A DNA stretch of 64,000 nt from Flavobacterium weaverense (lineage in GTDB: Bacteria > Bacteroidota > Bacteroidia > Flavobacteriales > Flavobacteriaceae): positions 1-64,000 of the forward strand of contig NZ_REFH01000012.1 in assembly GCF_003688495.1 (NCBI RefSeq). The letters are read 5' to 3'. Below, piece after piece: positions 27,858-38,399 of this stretch. The position numbers and the translations under genes are program-made. The notes beneath the pieces were generated by a model. The model was given only the letters and a program-made list of their open reading frames with translations. It made no database searches and was not told where the DNA came from. Positions within the stretch are counted from its first letter, which is position 1; each line of letters opens with the position of its first letter.

Positions 27858-30689
27858 ATGCTAGATAAAGATAATACCATTGAAGTTCAAGGCGCTCGTG
27901 TTCACAATCTCAAAAATATCGATGTTTCTATTCCCCGTGAAAAACTAGTCGTAATTACTGGACTTTCAGGCTCTGGAAAATCATCATTAGCTTTCGATAC
28001 TATATATGCGGAAGGGCAGAGACGTTATGTTGAAACATTTTCAGCGTATGCGAGACAATTCCTAGGTGGTTTAGAGCGTCCAGATGTGGATAAAATTGAT
28101 GGACTTTCACCAGTAATTGCAATCGAGCAAAAAACTACCAGTAAGAGTCCTCGATCTACTGTAGGCACAATTACCGAAATCTATGATTTTTTACGTTTAC
28201 TTTATGCTCGTGGTGCTGATGCATATAGTTATAATACTGGAGAAAAGATGGTTTCCTACTCTGATGAGCAAATTAAAGATTTGATTATTCAGGATTTTAC
28301 TGGAAAACGAATTAACATTTTGGCACCAGTAATTCGTGCCAGAAAAGGACATTACGCGGAGCTTTTCCAACAAATTGCAAAGCAAGGTTTTCTAAAAGTA
28401 AGAGTGAATAATGATATCCTAGACATTACTTTAGGAATGAAATTAGACCGTTATAAAACCCACGATATCGAAATTGTAGTCGATAGAATGTTTATTGACA
28501 ACACTGCCGAAAATGAAAAGCGATTGAGTGAAAGCATCAATACAGCCATGCATCACGGTGAAAATGTGTTAATGGTTTTAGACCAAGATACTAATGAAGT
28601 GCGTTATTTTAGCAGGAATTTAATGTGTCCGACTACCGGGATATCGTACCAAAATCCGGAGCCCAACTTATTTTCATTTAACTCACCAAAAGGAGCTTGC
28701 TCACATTGCAACGGTTTAGGAACTGTAAATGAAATCAACGCAAAAAAAATTATTCCTAATTCTAAACTTACTATTAAAGCAGGTGGTTTTGCACCTCTAG
28801 GTGAATATAAAAGTTCTTGGATTTTTAAGCAATTAGAAATCATTGGTGAGAAATATGGTTTTAAATTAACGGACGCGATCGAAAAAATTCCAGCGGAAGC
28901 GATGGAAATGATTTTGAACGGTGGTAAAGAAAAATTTACTGTCAACTCTAAAGATTTAGGAGTGGCTCGAGAATACAAAATTGATTTTGAAGGAATTTCA
29001 AATTTCATCAAGAACCAATTTGAAGAAAGTGGATCTACAGCTATTAAAAGATGGGCTAAGGAATTCATGGATGAAGTAAAATGTCCTGTTTGTGAAGGTT
29101 CTCGATTAAAAAAAGAAGCTTTATTTTTTAAAATAAACGAAAAGAATATATCTGAATTGTGCGATATGGACATTTCAGATCTGACCGCTTGGTTCAAAGA
29201 TTTAGTTAGTCATCTATCTGATAAACAAAAGCGTATAGCAACTGAAGTAATCAAAGAGATTAAGGATAGATTAAACTTCTTAATGAACGTAGGCTTGGAT
29301 TATTTGGCTTTAAGCCGAAGTTCAAAATCACTTTCTGGCGGTGAAGCACAACGTATTAGACTAGCTACTCAAATTGGTTCGCAGTTGGTTGGTGTTTTAT
29401 ATATTCTGGATGAACCAAGTATTGGTTTGCACCAAAGAGACAATGACAAATTGATTCATTCCCTCGAACAATTACGCGATATTGGAAACTCAGTTATTGT
29501 GGTCGAACATGACAAAGACATGATTGAACGTGCCGATTATGTTATTGATATAGGTCCAAAAGCTGGTAAATATGGTGGAGAAATTATTAGTAAAGGAACT
29601 CCAGCCGAAATATTAAAGCATCATACTATTACAGCAATGTATATGAATGGCGAAATGAAAATTGAAGTGCCAAAAAAGCGTAGAGAAGGAAACGGGAAGT
29701 TTTTGAAATTGACTGGAGCAACAGGAAATAATCTTAAAAACGTTTCTATTGAACTGCCTTTAGGAAAAATGATTTGTGTTACGGGAGTTTCAGGAAGTGG
29801 AAAATCTACTTTAATAAATGAAACACTTTATCCTATTTTGAATGCTTATTATTTTAATGGCGTTAAAAAGCCAAAACCATACAAAAAAATTGAAGGATTA
29901 GAGCATATTGATAAAGTTATTGACATTGATCAAAGTCCTATTGGTCGAACTCCTCGCTCGAATCCCGCAACCTACACTGAAGTTTTTACAGAAATTAGAA
30001 ATCTATTTACTATGACTTCTGAAAGTATGATTCGGGGATATAAAGCGGGACGTTTTAGTTTTAATGTGAAAGGCGGACGTTGTGAAACCTGTGAAGGATC
30101 TGGTGTTCGCACTATCGAAATGAACTTTCTACCAGATGTTTATGTCGAATGTGAAACCTGTCAAGGAAAACGTTTTAATAGAGAAACATTAGAAATAAGA
30201 TATAAAGGAAAATCAATTTCGGATGTTTTAAATATGACAGTTGATGAAGCAGTTCCCTTTTTTGAATTGATTCCGAAGATATATAGAAAAGTAAAAACGA
30301 TTCAGGATGTTGGTTTGGGATACATAACTCTTGGCCAGCAAAGCACAACGCTTTCTGGTGGTGAAGCACAGCGAATCAAACTAGCAGGAGAATTATCGAA
30401 GAAAGATACAGGAAACACCTTTTATATTCTTGACGAACCGACAACAGGATTACATTTTGAAGACATTAGAGTATTGATGGAAGTAATAAATAAACTTGTC
30501 GATAAAGGAAATACTATTTTAATTATCGAACACAATATGGACGTTATTAAATTAGCAGATTATATCATTGACATAGGTCCAGAAGGAGGAAAAGGCGGCG
30601 GACAACTTATTGCTAAAGGAACCCCAGAAGAAGTTGCAAAAAGCAAAAAAAGCTACACTGCAAAGTACTTGAAAAATGAGTTGAAATAA
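27858..30689 (+). CDS. uvrA: UvrABC excinuclease subunit A
   Basis: A 943-residue duplicated ABC ATPase of nucleotide excision repair. Walker A copies are [14 protein letters not shown] and [11 protein letters not shown]. The two ABC signatures are [14 protein letters not shown] and [13 protein letters not shown]. Zinc-finger cysteines appear in CPVCEGSRL and in [18 protein letters not shown]. It recognises helix distortion and loads UvrB. The ATG at 27858 matches the family start; an upstream ATG at 27816 would add 14 residues. It is a single gene, followed by a 479-bp spacer with repeats. Confidence 0.96.
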   Translation: MLDKDNTIEVQGARVHNLKNIDVSIPREKLVVITGLSGSGKSSLAFDTIYAEGQRRYVETFSAYARQFLGGLERPDVDKIDGLSPVIAIEQKTTSKSPRSTVGTITEIYDFLRLLYARGADAYSYNTGEKMVSYSDEQIKDLIIQDFTGKRINILAPVIRARKGHYAELFQQIAKQGFLKVRVNNDILDITLGMKLDRYKTHDIEIVVDRMFIDNTAENEKRLSESINTAMHHGENVLMVLDQDTNEVRYFSRNLMCPTTGISYQNPEPNLFSFNSPKGACSHCNGLGTVNEINAKKIIPNSKLTIKAGGFAPLGEYKSSWIFKQLEIIGEKYGFKLTDAIEKIPAEAMEMILNGGKEKFTVNSKDLGVAREYKIDFEGISNFIKNQFEESGSTAIKRWAKEFMDEVKCPVCEGSRLKKEALFFKINEKNISELCDMDISDLTAWFKDLVSHLSDKQKRIATEVIKEIKDRLNFLMNVGLDYLALSRSSKSLSGGEAQRIRLATQIGSQLVGVLYILDEPSIGLHQRDNDKLIHSLEQLRDIGNSVIVVEHDKDMIERADYVIDIGPKAGKYGGEIISKGTPAEILKHHTITAMYMNGEMKIEVPKKRREGNGKFLKLTGATGNNLKNVSIELPLGKMICVTGVSGSGKSTLINETLYPILNAYYFNGVKKPKPYKKIEGLEHIDKVIDIDQSPIGRTPRSNPATYTEVFTEIRNLFTMTSESMIRGYKAGRFSFNVKGGRCETCEGSGVRTIEMNFLPDVYVECETCQGKRFNRETLEIRYKGKSISDVLNMTVDEAVPFFELIPKIYRKVKTIQDVGLGYITLGQQSTTLSGGEAQRIKLAGELSKKDTGNTFYILDEPTTGLHFEDIRVLMEVINKLVDKGNTILIIEHNMDVIKLADYIIDIGPEGGKGGGQLIAKGTPEEVAKSKKSYTAKYLKNELK

Positions 30690-30722
30690 GTAGTGATAAT
30701 ACAATCAAGTTCTTAAAATCAA

Positions 30723-30775
30723 ACCGGTTTTAATTCCCCTCCTTTGGAGGGGTGCCGAGAGGGCGGGGTGGTTTT
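30723..30775. repeat. GC-rich REP-like palindrome
   Basis: CCCCTCC (30736-30742), TTT and GGAGGGG (30746-30752) form a tight hairpin, followed by TGCCGAGAGGGCGGGGTGG; outer AACC/GGTT bases extend the pairing. The patch is strikingly GC-rich for this AT-rich sequence. I recall the same CCCCTCCTTTGGAGGGGTG core as a common intergenic repeat in Flavobacteriia. It could also act as a terminator, since GGTTTTT follows. Confidence 0.65.
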
Positions 30776-31067
30776 TAAAGTCGTTCTCTTTAAGTAATTA
30801 AGTAATTAATTTGATTTAAAAATAATAAAAGCAACATATCGAGACTATTCTTGTAAATGAATCACAAATTGAATACTAAAAGTGTTTCTTAATTACTAAC
30901 ACTATCAGCAAACTAACTGTAAACTTTCAAAATAAGTAAATTTAAATTACAGTAATTTAGAATTTACAACTGATGCTAAAAACAAGTAGATGTAACATCA
31001 AAACTTACAATCGATAATGTGATGACGACTAAGAAGTAAAAAAGAGCTACTTTAGTAAACTGGACTA

Positions 31068-31136
31068 TAGCCCAGATAGAAATGGAAATCCCACGCTTTT
31101 GGGCGTGGATTGAAATGGATAGCTGGAAATAGCTCC
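31068..31136 (+). repeat. Variable-stem intergenic element, copy D
   Basis: Left flank TAGCCCAGATAGAAATGG, private stem CCACGC (31091-31096) with GCGTGG (31103-31108), right flank GATTGAAATGGATAGCTGGA ending AGCTCC. The flanks match copy E at 63648 almost base for base, while the stem is different. It lies 33 bp before the LOG-family gene start. Confidence 0.85.
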
Positions 31137-31168
31137 AAAAAAATAAATATTAAATTATATTGTAGAAA

Positions 31169-31897
31169 ATGAGATTAGAAGACTTTGATAATGATGATGA
31201 TAAAGTAATCCAAGATAGATTAAAACAAAAAACTTGGAACGAGATTAGAACAAACGATAGTTGGGCGATTTTTAAAATAATGGCAGAGTTTGTTAATGGG
31301 TATGAGACTATGGGACGCATAGGACCTTGCGTGACTATTTTTGGATCAGCAAGAACAAAACCGCAAGATCCTAATTACTTATTAGCTGAAAAAATAGCCT
31401 TTAAAATTAGTAAAGCCGGTTACGGCGTAATTACTGGCGGTGGACCTGGAATTATGGAAGCGGGTAATAAAGGAGCACATTTAGGTGGCGGGACTTCGGT
31501 AGGACTTAATATTGAATTACCTTTTGAACAACATTTCAATCCTTATATCGATCGCGATAAAAACCTGAATTTTGATTATTTCTTTGTTCGAAAAGTGATG
31601 TTTGTAAAATACTCTCAAGGTTTTGTGGTAATGCCTGGAGGTTTTGGAACAATGGACGAACTTTTTGAAGCTATTACGTTAATTCAAACGAAAAAAGTAG
31701 CTAAATTTCCAATCATTTTAGTTGGAAGCTCTTTTTGGTCGGGATTGATTGATTGGATTAAGAATGTTTTAGTAGAGAGAGAAGCGACTGTAAGTCCAGA
31801 GGATTTGAACTTATTTAAAATAGTTGACGATGCTGATGAAGTTGTTGATATTTTAGATAAATTCTATAAAAAGTATGATCTGTCCCCGAATTTTTAA
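31169..31897 (+). CDS. LOG family protein (TIGR00730, cytokinin riboside monophosphate phosphoribohydrolase type)
   Basis: A 242-residue Rossmann-like hydrolase. The motifs VTIFGSARTKP, TGGGPGIMEAGNKGA and VVMPGGFGTMDELFE (PGGxGTxxE active-site signature) are those of LOG/TIGR00730 proteins. These release ribose 5-phosphate from nucleoside monophosphates such as AMP or cytokinin riboside phosphates. They are often mis-annotated as lysine decarboxylase because of the PGGxGTxxE motif; no decarboxylase domain is present. A terminator follows. Confidence 0.9.
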   Translation: MRLEDFDNDDDKVIQDRLKQKTWNEIRTNDSWAIFKIMAEFVNGYETMGRIGPCVTIFGSARTKPQDPNYLLAEKIAFKISKAGYGVITGGGPGIMEAGNKGAHLGGGTSVGLNIELPFEQHFNPYIDRDKNLNFDYFFVRKVMFVKYSQGFVVMPGGFGTMDELFEAITLIQTKKVAKFPIILVGSSFWSGLIDWIKNVLVEREATVSPEDLNLFKIVDDADEVVDILDKFYKKYDLSPNF

Positions 31898-31964
31898 TTT
31901 TAAGTTTACTAGAAAGCTTTAATGATTGAATTCATTTTAATTACATTAAATTCAAATCATTTAT

Positions 31965-31998
31965 AAAGAGCTCGATATTGTTTCGGGCTCTTTTTTTT
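31965..31998 (+). terminator. Terminator of the LOG-family gene
   Basis: The 11-bp stem AAAGAGCTCGA (31965-31975) with TCGGGCTCTTT (31983-31993) has one G-T wobble and is followed by a T-run. Confidence 0.85.
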
Positions 31999-32103
31999 AC
32001 CCGCTATTTTTCATTTTTACTATTTTCATTGATGACCAATTTTTTTTAAATTTATACCTATTATTTAAGTACATTTAAATCTGTAATATTTAATTGTAAT
32101 TTC

Positions 32104-34932
32104 TTGAAATCATATTTAAATTTCGTCATTTTGTTTATTGCTTTACTAGCTTTCTCAAAGCAGTATGCACAGCATCGCTCTACAATGAATGTGGAAATGA
32201 ATTCAGAAAAAAAAACACTTGCTGTAACGCAAGAACTACTGTTTTTTAATGAGTCTAACGATACTTTAACTACGATTGTTCTTAATGACTGGAATAATGC
32301 TTTTTCTAATAAAAATACGCCTTTAGCAAAAAGGTTTTCTGATGAATTTTACCGAGGTTTTCATTTAGCCAAAGAAGAAGAACGAGGGAGCACTAATGAA
32401 CTGAGGATAGTAGATTTAAGCAATCAATTAGTAACGTGGGAACGCACAACTAAAAATCCAGATTACATAACAATTAAATTAAATCAGCAATTACTTCCTA
32501 ACCAAAAAATAACATTTAAACTTTCTTACGTTTCAAAAATACCAAGTGATAAGTTTACAAAATTTGGTTACAACAATAGCGGCACAATTGGACTTAAAAA
32601 CTGGTTCCTAACACCCGCGAGATATGAAAATCATGCTTTTGTAAAAAACAGTAACAACAACTTAGATGACATTGCTAACGCCATTTCTGACTTTGCGATT
32701 TTTTTAAAATTACCTAAGCCACTAGCTGCTACCACTGATTTTAATAGCAAAAAACTAAGTGACGAAAATGGATTTACAATCTATAAATTTTCAGGAGAAA
32801 ATCGGACAGATTTTAATATAATAGCAGAACCTAATATTACTTTTAAAAGTTATACTAACGCTTCAAGTGAAGTTCTTACAGATTTGAAAGACAATAAATT
32901 AAACGATATACAAAAAGCTATTGCAATTGATCGTATTGTTACTTTTTCTAAAAATTTAATAGGATCTTATCCTTATGAAAAAATAGTAGTTTCTCAAACA
33001 AGTTATGAACGAAATCCTTTTTACGGATTAAATCAATTACCCTCTTTTCTTAGTCCATTTCCAGATGAATTCATTTACGAAATAAAATTTTTAAAAACGT
33101 ATTTAAATGAGTTTCTAAAGTCAAGTTTACATTTAGATCCTCGAAAAGACAATTGGATTTACGATGGAATCCAAGTATATGCAATGATGAAATATATCGA
33201 TGAATATTATCCTGAAACTAAAATGATGGGTAGTATTTCAAAGATAAAACTGCTTAAAAGTTTCAACTTAACAAATATTGAATTCAACGAGCAATACAGC
33301 TATTTTTACATGTTAATGGCGCGAAGAAATCTAGATCAGCCACTTGGCAGTCCAAAGACGAGTTTAATTAAATTTAACGAGCAGATAGCAAGTAAATATC
33401 GAGCCGGCTTAAGTATTCGGTTTCTTGATGATTATTTACAAAACAACACTGTTTCAAACAGTATTGCTAAATTTTATAAAGAAAGCAACACAAAGCAGAT
33501 TTCAAGCGATGATTTTGAAAGAATCTTAAAAGCCAATACTACTAAAGATATTGAATGGTTTTTCAACACTATTATTAATTCAAGAGCAATTATCGATTAT
33601 AAGTTCTCAAGTGTAACCAAGACAAAAGACAGCATTACTATCTCTGTAAAAAATCGCACCGGTGCACAAATTCCTATCCCTTTATACGGAACAAAAAAAG
33701 GAGAAATAGTTTTCAAACAATGGTTAGATATTGACGCTTGCGATAGCACTTTTACTATTGCTAGGAATACAGTAGACAAAATAGTGTTAAACTTAAAAAA
33801 TGAGGTGCCAGAGTATAATTTGAGAAATAACTGGAAGAAATTAGATGGATTTTTTCCAAATAACCGTCCTGTAAAGTTCGTTTTTATGAAAGACTTGGAA
33901 GATCCATATTACAATCAAGTTTTATATGTTCCTTCAATTGGCTACAATTTGTATGATGGTTTAACGCCTGGTCTCCGCTTACATAATAAAACGATATTAG
34001 AGAAACCTTTTATATTTGACATCAATCCCTCCTACTCAACAAAATCAAATAATTTATCTGGCTCTGCTTTGATTGCAGTTAATCAAAATTTTAGAAACAG
34101 TAGACTATTCAATGCACGATATTCCTTTAGCACCTCCTATTTTCATTACGCAGAGGACGCAACCTACTTGAAATTAAATCCGACCGTACAATTGCGTATT
34201 CGACAATCAAATTTTAGAGATAATAGAAAGCAATTAATTTTGTTTAGACAAGTAATGGTAAATAAAGAAAAAAGTGAATTAGTGATTGATAATTCACCAT
34301 CTAATTATTCTGTTTTTGATGCGAGATATATCAATACTAAAACAGAAGTTACTAATCATTTTAATTTTGCTACAAATATCCAACTGGCTGGAAATTTTGG
34401 AAAACTAACAGCTGAAATTGAATACAGAAAATTATTTGAAAACAATCGCCAAATCAATTTACGCTTTTATGCAGGTTCTTTTTTATACAATAAAACGCAA
34501 TCTGACTTTTTTAGCTTTGCATTAGACCGACCTACTGATTATCTTTTTGATTACAGTTATCTTGGAAGATCAGAATCTACAGGTCTATTTAGCCAGCAAT
34601 ATATTATCGCAGAAGGTGGATTTAAATCTAAAATTGATACTCCTTTCGCTAACCGATGGATCAGCAGCTTTAACGCTAGTTATAGTGTTTGGAACTGGAT
34701 TGAAGTATATGGAGATGTTGGTTTGATTAAAAACAGAGATAGAAATGCACGATTTGTGTACGACAGCGGAATCCGACTCAACCTAGTTACAGACTACTTT
34801 GAACTGTATTTTCCTGTCTATTCTAATAATGGATGGGAAGTTGCTCAAAATAATTATAATGAAAAAGTGCGTTTTATTGTTACTTTTTCGCCTAAAACAT
34901 TAATCAATCTTTTTAATCGAAAATGGTTTTAA
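32104..34932 (+). CDS. M1 aminopeptidase-like protein with lost zinc site and C-terminal barrel-like domain
   Basis: A 942-residue exported protein starting at TTG; the signal peptide (cleavage likely after KQYAQ) has no internal ATG, so TTG is the start. The first 600 residues resemble M1 (gluzincin) metallopeptidases. Where HExxH is expected, about residue 332, the sequence is YLNEFLKSSL, and the downstream WxxEG equivalent reads WIYDGIQVY. The zinc ligands are thus missing and catalysis is unlikely. The last 300 residues are rich in alternating aromatic strands and end NLFNRKWF, like an outer-membrane beta-barrel. The function is unknown. Confidence 0.75.
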   Translation: MKSYLNFVILFIALLAFSKQYAQHRSTMNVEMNSEKKTLAVTQELLFFNESNDTLTTIVLNDWNNAFSNKNTPLAKRFSDEFYRGFHLAKEEERGSTNELRIVDLSNQLVTWERTTKNPDYITIKLNQQLLPNQKITFKLSYVSKIPSDKFTKFGYNNSGTIGLKNWFLTPARYENHAFVKNSNNNLDDIANAISDFAIFLKLPKPLAATTDFNSKKLSDENGFTIYKFSGENRTDFNIIAEPNITFKSYTNASSEVLTDLKDNKLNDIQKAIAIDRIVTFSKNLIGSYPYEKIVVSQTSYERNPFYGLNQLPSFLSPFPDEFIYEIKFLKTYLNEFLKSSLHLDPRKDNWIYDGIQVYAMMKYIDEYYPETKMMGSISKIKLLKSFNLTNIEFNEQYSYFYMLMARRNLDQPLGSPKTSLIKFNEQIASKYRAGLSIRFLDDYLQNNTVSNSIAKFYKESNTKQISSDDFERILKANTTKDIEWFFNTIINSRAIIDYKFSSVTKTKDSITISVKNRTGAQIPIPLYGTKKGEIVFKQWLDIDACDSTFTIARNTVDKIVLNLKNEVPEYNLRNNWKKLDGFFPNNRPVKFVFMKDLEDPYYNQVLYVPSIGYNLYDGLTPGLRLHNKTILEKPFIFDINPSYSTKSNNLSGSALIAVNQNFRNSRLFNARYSFSTSYFHYAEDATYLKLNPTVQLRIRQSNFRDNRKQLILFRQVMVNKEKSELVIDNSPSNYSVFDARYINTKTEVTNHFNFATNIQLAGNFGKLTAEIEYRKLFENNRQINLRFYAGSFLYNKTQSDFFSFALDRPTDYLFDYSYLGRSESTGLFSQQYIIAEGGFKSKIDTPFANRWISSFNASYSVWNWIEVYGDVGLIKNRDRNARFVYDSGIRLNLVTDYFELYFPVYSNNGWEVAQNNYNEKVRFIVTFSPKTLINLFNRKWF

Positions 34933-35085
34933 TCTAAGATAATTACAACTATTACTTAAACTATTATCATTATTAAGTCGATAAAATTACACATAGTGAA
35001 AAAATAAACTTCTTTTTACTACAATAAATTACAATAATTAAATTCTATTTTTTTAAATGAACTATGAAAATAGGTAGTTTTTAAG

Positions 35086-35093
35086 TAAATTTG
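35086..35093 (+). promoter_or_regulatory. -7 box (TAAATTTG) of the E1 dehydrogenase gene
   Basis: A TAnnTTTG match 25 nt before the ATG. A TTG at the -33 position is not evident, so confidence is moderate. Confidence 0.5.
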
Positions 35094-35118
35094 CATCATA
35101 AAGTTATACTTTTCAATT

Positions 35119-37527
35119 ATGATAAAAGAAAAATCCGATTCTACATTAACATTTGCTGATTTCAAAATCGAAGTTTTAAATGACTATACAACAGCTATCA
35201 TTAGCCGTGAATGCAGTCTTTTAGGCCGTAAAGAAGTATTGACAGGAAAAGCCAAATTTGGAATTTTTGGAGATGGAAAAGAAGTACCACAATTGGCTAT
35301 GGCCAAGGCTTTTAAGAATGGTGATTTCCGCTCTGGTTATTATCGTGATCAAACTTTTATGATGGCCATTGGTGAATTAACTATGCAACAATTTTTTGCA
35401 GGTTTATACGGTCACACTGATATCGAACAAGAACCAATGTCTGCTGGTAGACAAATGGGTGGTCACTTTGCAACTCATAGTTTAAATGAAGACGGTTCAT
35501 GGAAAGACTTAACTAAACAAAAGAATTCAAGTTCTGATATTTCTCCTACTGCAGGACAAATGCCTCGCCTACTTGGACTTGCCCAAGCCTCAAAAATTTA
35601 CAGACAAGTTAAAGGAATTTCGAATTCTAGTAATTTCTCTAATGAAGGAAATGAAATTGCTTGGGGAACAATTGGTAACGCGAGCACATCTGAAGGTTTG
35701 TTTTTTGAAACTATAAATGCTGCTGGTGTATTACAAGTACCAATGGTTATGAGCGTTTGGGATGACGAATACGGAATTTCAGTACATGCAAGACATCAAA
35801 CAACAAAAGAAAATATTTCTGAAATCCTTAAAGGATATCAAAAAGAAAATGATACAAACGGTTTTGAAATTCTAAGGGTTAAAGGTTGGGATTACGCTGA
35901 TTTAGTAGCTACTTATGAAAAAGCAGCAACTATTGCAAGAGAGCAACATTTTCCAGTATTAATTCACGTTAATGAATTAACGCAACCACAGGGACACTCT
36001 AGCTCAGGATCTCATGAGCGTTACAAAGATGGAAATCGTCTCGCTTGGGAAAGAGATTTTGATTGTGTGCGCCAAATGAAATTATGGATGATTGCTATAA
36101 ATATTGCTTCTCCTGAAGAATTAGACGCAATTGATGCGCAAGCTAAAAAAGATGTTTTAGAAGCTAAAAAAGCAGCTTGGAACGCTTTCCTCAACCCAAT
36201 TATTGAAGAGCAAAAAGAATTAATTGCTGTATTGCAACACATAGCAACATCAAGCAGTAAAAAGATTGAGATTTTAAAATATGTTTCTGATTTAAGCGGA
36301 ATTAAAGCTCCTATTAAAAAAGAAATTTTAGTGACAGCTCGTAAAGTTTTACGTTTAATTCTTAATGAAAGTGGACGTGAAGAGCTTTCAAAATGGATCA
36401 CCACTTATACCGCTAAAACACAAAAGAATTTTAGTAGCAATTTATATTCGGAAACGGATTTAAACGTGTTTTCAGTTGAAAAAGTTTTGCCTACATACGA
36501 GGATGACGCATCTGAAGATACTGATGGTCGAATGATTTTACGTGATAACTTTGATGCTATTTTTACTAAATATCCAGAGGCCTTAATTTTTGGTGAAGAT
36601 GCTGGGACAATCGGAGATGTAAATCAAGGATTAGAAGGCATGCAAGAAAAATACGGAGAACTTCGTGTTGCTGACGTTGGAATTCGTGAGGCTACAATTC
36701 TTGGACAAGGAATTGGAATGGCGATGCGAGGATTGCGTCCAATAGCTGAAATTCAATATTTAGATTATTTACTGTACGCTATCCAAATCATGAGTGATGA
36801 TTTAGCTACATTGAGATATCGAACTGTAGGAAAGCAAAAAGCACCATTAATTATTCGTACGCGTGGTCATAGATTAGAGGGAATCTGGCATTCTGGTTCT
36901 CCTATGGGTATGATTATAAACGCGGTAAGAGGAATTCATGTATTGGTTCCTAGAAATATGACACAAGCAGCTGGATTTTACAATAGTTTATTAGAGTGCG
37001 ACGAACCAGCTTTAGTAATCGAATGTTTGAATGGATATCGCTTAAAAGAAAAAATGCCTACAAATTATGGTGAATTCAAAACGCCAATTGGTGTTGTGGA
37101 AACTATTAAAGAAGGTTCAGACATTACACTTGTATCTTACGGATCTACATTACGATTAGTACAACAAGCTGCTAAAGAGCTAATGGAAATAGGTATTGAT
37201 TGCGAAGTAATCGATTTACAGTCTTTATTGCCATTTGATATAAAACATGATTTAGTAAAAAGTATCGCTAAAACAAATCGTTTGTTAGTGATTGATGAAG
37301 ATGTTCCTGGTGGAGCTTCGGCTTTTATATTACAGCAAATTATTGAGCAACAAGACGGATATAATTATTTAGATAGTAAACCGCAAACCTTGACTGCAAA
37401 AGAACACAGACCTGCATACGGAACTGATGGTGACTATTTTTCAAAACCTTCAACAGAAGATATTTTTGAAAAAGTATATGCAATGATGAACGAAGTAAAT
37501 CCTTCAAAATATCCAAGTATGTTCTAA
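35119..37527 (+). CDS. 2-oxoacid dehydrogenase E1, fused alpha and beta subunits
   Basis: An 802-residue thiamine-diphosphate enzyme. The alpha-type half (about 1-440) has GRQMGGHFATH, IGNASTSEGLFFE and WDDEYGISV. The beta-type half (about 470-802) has LIFGEDAGTIGDVNQG, EIQYLDYLLYAI and the transketolase C-terminal LLVIDEDVPGGASAF. Such E1 fusions in Bacteroidota are annotated as 2-oxoisovalerate or pyruvate dehydrogenase components. They decarboxylate the 2-oxoacid and pass the acyl group to lipoyl-E2. The substrate cannot be decided here, and no E2 or E3 gene is adjacent. Confidence 0.88.
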   Translation: MIKEKSDSTLTFADFKIEVLNDYTTAIISRECSLLGRKEVLTGKAKFGIFGDGKEVPQLAMAKAFKNGDFRSGYYRDQTFMMAIGELTMQQFFAGLYGHTDIEQEPMSAGRQMGGHFATHSLNEDGSWKDLTKQKNSSSDISPTAGQMPRLLGLAQASKIYRQVKGISNSSNFSNEGNEIAWGTIGNASTSEGLFFETINAAGVLQVPMVMSVWDDEYGISVHARHQTTKENISEILKGYQKENDTNGFEILRVKGWDYADLVATYEKAATIAREQHFPVLIHVNELTQPQGHSSSGSHERYKDGNRLAWERDFDCVRQMKLWMIAINIASPEELDAIDAQAKKDVLEAKKAAWNAFLNPIIEEQKELIAVLQHIATSSSKKIEILKYVSDLSGIKAPIKKEILVTARKVLRLILNESGREELSKWITTYTAKTQKNFSSNLYSETDLNVFSVEKVLPTYEDDASEDTDGRMILRDNFDAIFTKYPEALIFGEDAGTIGDVNQGLEGMQEKYGELRVADVGIREATILGQGIGMAMRGLRPIAEIQYLDYLLYAIQIMSDDLATLRYRTVGKQKAPLIIRTRGHRLEGIWHSGSPMGMIINAVRGIHVLVPRNMTQAAGFYNSLLECDEPALVIECLNGYRLKEKMPTNYGEFKTPIGVVETIKEGSDITLVSYGSTLRLVQQAAKELMEIGIDCEVIDLQSLLPFDIKHDLVKSIAKTNRLLVIDEDVPGGASAFILQQIIEQQDGYNYLDSKPQTLTAKEHRPAYGTDGDYFSKPSTEDIFEKVYAMMNEVNPSKYPSMF

Positions 37528-37648
37528 TTGAATCTATGATATTTCTAATATTTGATCTTTTATATTTGAGTTGAAGTAAAAGCTAAACAAAAGTTTGCTA
37601 ATCCGATTCCTCTAAAAATATTTACATTAATTTCAGAATAAATTTTAT

Positions 37649-37686
37649 AATGCCAACGTATATTTTTTACGTTGGCATTTTTTATT
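37649..37686 (+). terminator. Terminator of the E1 dehydrogenase gene
   Basis: The perfect 12-bp stem AATGCCAACGTA (37649-37660) with TACGTTGGCATT (37668-37679) is followed by TTTTTATTT. It contains an ATG that should not be taken as the start of the next gene. Confidence 0.9.
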
Positions 37687-37718
37687 TAAATTTAAACTTT
37701 TATAAAAATTTAGCCTTA

Positions 37719-38396
37719 ATGAAAAGATTACAGACACTCTTACAAGAATGCGAAGATGTAAAAGTCATAGATTCTACAATCGATTACAGAAATTATTATC
37801 AAATAGATCTATCACCTGAAAATGAAGCGTTCAAAACAGTGCAAATTGATAGTGCTGTAGATTTTGAAAACTATGTAGAAAATCATTTAACCGCTAACGA
37901 TGCTAAAGTCGCTTATGGTGGTTATAATGAAATACGTAATTTATATAAAAGAAGTGCTTCTTTTAATGACGCTTCTGCTGATGAAAGAAATATTCACATT
38001 GGATTAGATTTATGGATCAAAGCTGGCACTCCTGTTCTCGCAGCTTTAGATGGATTTGTGCATAGCTTCAATTATAATACTGGAATAGGCGATTACGGTC
38101 CCACTATAATTTTAGAACATAATATCGAAGAACATAAATTTTACACTTTATACGGTCATTTATCTCTTAAAAGCATTAACAATATAAAAATAGGAACTGT
38201 TTTCGAAAAAGGTTCGAGAATAGGATCACTTGGAGATGCAAGCGTTAATGGCGATTATGCTCCTCACCTGCACTTTCAAATTATAAATGATATTGGTACA
38301 AATAGAGGCGATTATCCTGGAGTTTGTAGCAAGAAAGATCAAAGTTATTATTTAGAAAATTGTCCGAACCCAAATCTCTTATTAAAAATTAAATAA
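37719..38396 (+). CDS. M23 family LytM-type metallopeptidase
   Basis: A 225-residue protein with a LytM/M23 domain. Zinc-site residues appear as HIGLD (H-x3-D) near residue 95, and HLHFQ (HxH) near 185, with YGHLS between them. Members usually cut peptidoglycan crosslinks. No signal peptide is seen with the ATG at 37719, and the longer frame begins inside the preceding terminator. It could therefore be cytosolic or use an unrecognised export route. It ends 3 bp before a lipoprotein gene, making a likely two-gene operon. Confidence 0.85.
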   Translation: MKRLQTLLQECEDVKVIDSTIDYRNYYQIDLSPENEAFKTVQIDSAVDFENYVENHLTANDAKVAYGGYNEIRNLYKRSASFNDASADERNIHIGLDLWIKAGTPVLAALDGFVHSFNYNTGIGDYGPTIILEHNIEEHKFYTLYGHLSLKSINNIKIGTVFEKGSRIGSLGDASVNGDYAPHLHFQIINDIGTNRGDYPGVCSKKDQSYYLENCPNPNLLLKIK

Positions 38397-38399
38397 ATC

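Larger units (their letters stand above)
30690..31168. other. 479-bp spacer between uvrA and the LOG gene
   Basis: It holds the GC-rich palindrome at 30723-30775 and variable-stem element copy D at 31068-31136. The rest is AT-rich with no open frame that looks coding and no recognisable RNA. Confidence 0.6.

Noticed and set aside
28604..29197. A 197-codon open frame antisense to uvrA
   Set aside because: It is fully covered by the strongly conserved uvrA frame and shows no domain; it is a by-product of uvrA codon use.
31169..31897. Lysine decarboxylase annotation suggested by PGGFGTMDE
   Set aside because: The motif is the LOG/TIGR00730 phosphoribohydrolase signature; no decarboxylase fold or PLP site is present.
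37650..37718. N-terminal extension of the M23-like protein from an ATG at 37650
   Set aside because: That ATG lies inside the 12-bp terminator stem of the preceding gene; the ATG at 37719 gives the better start.
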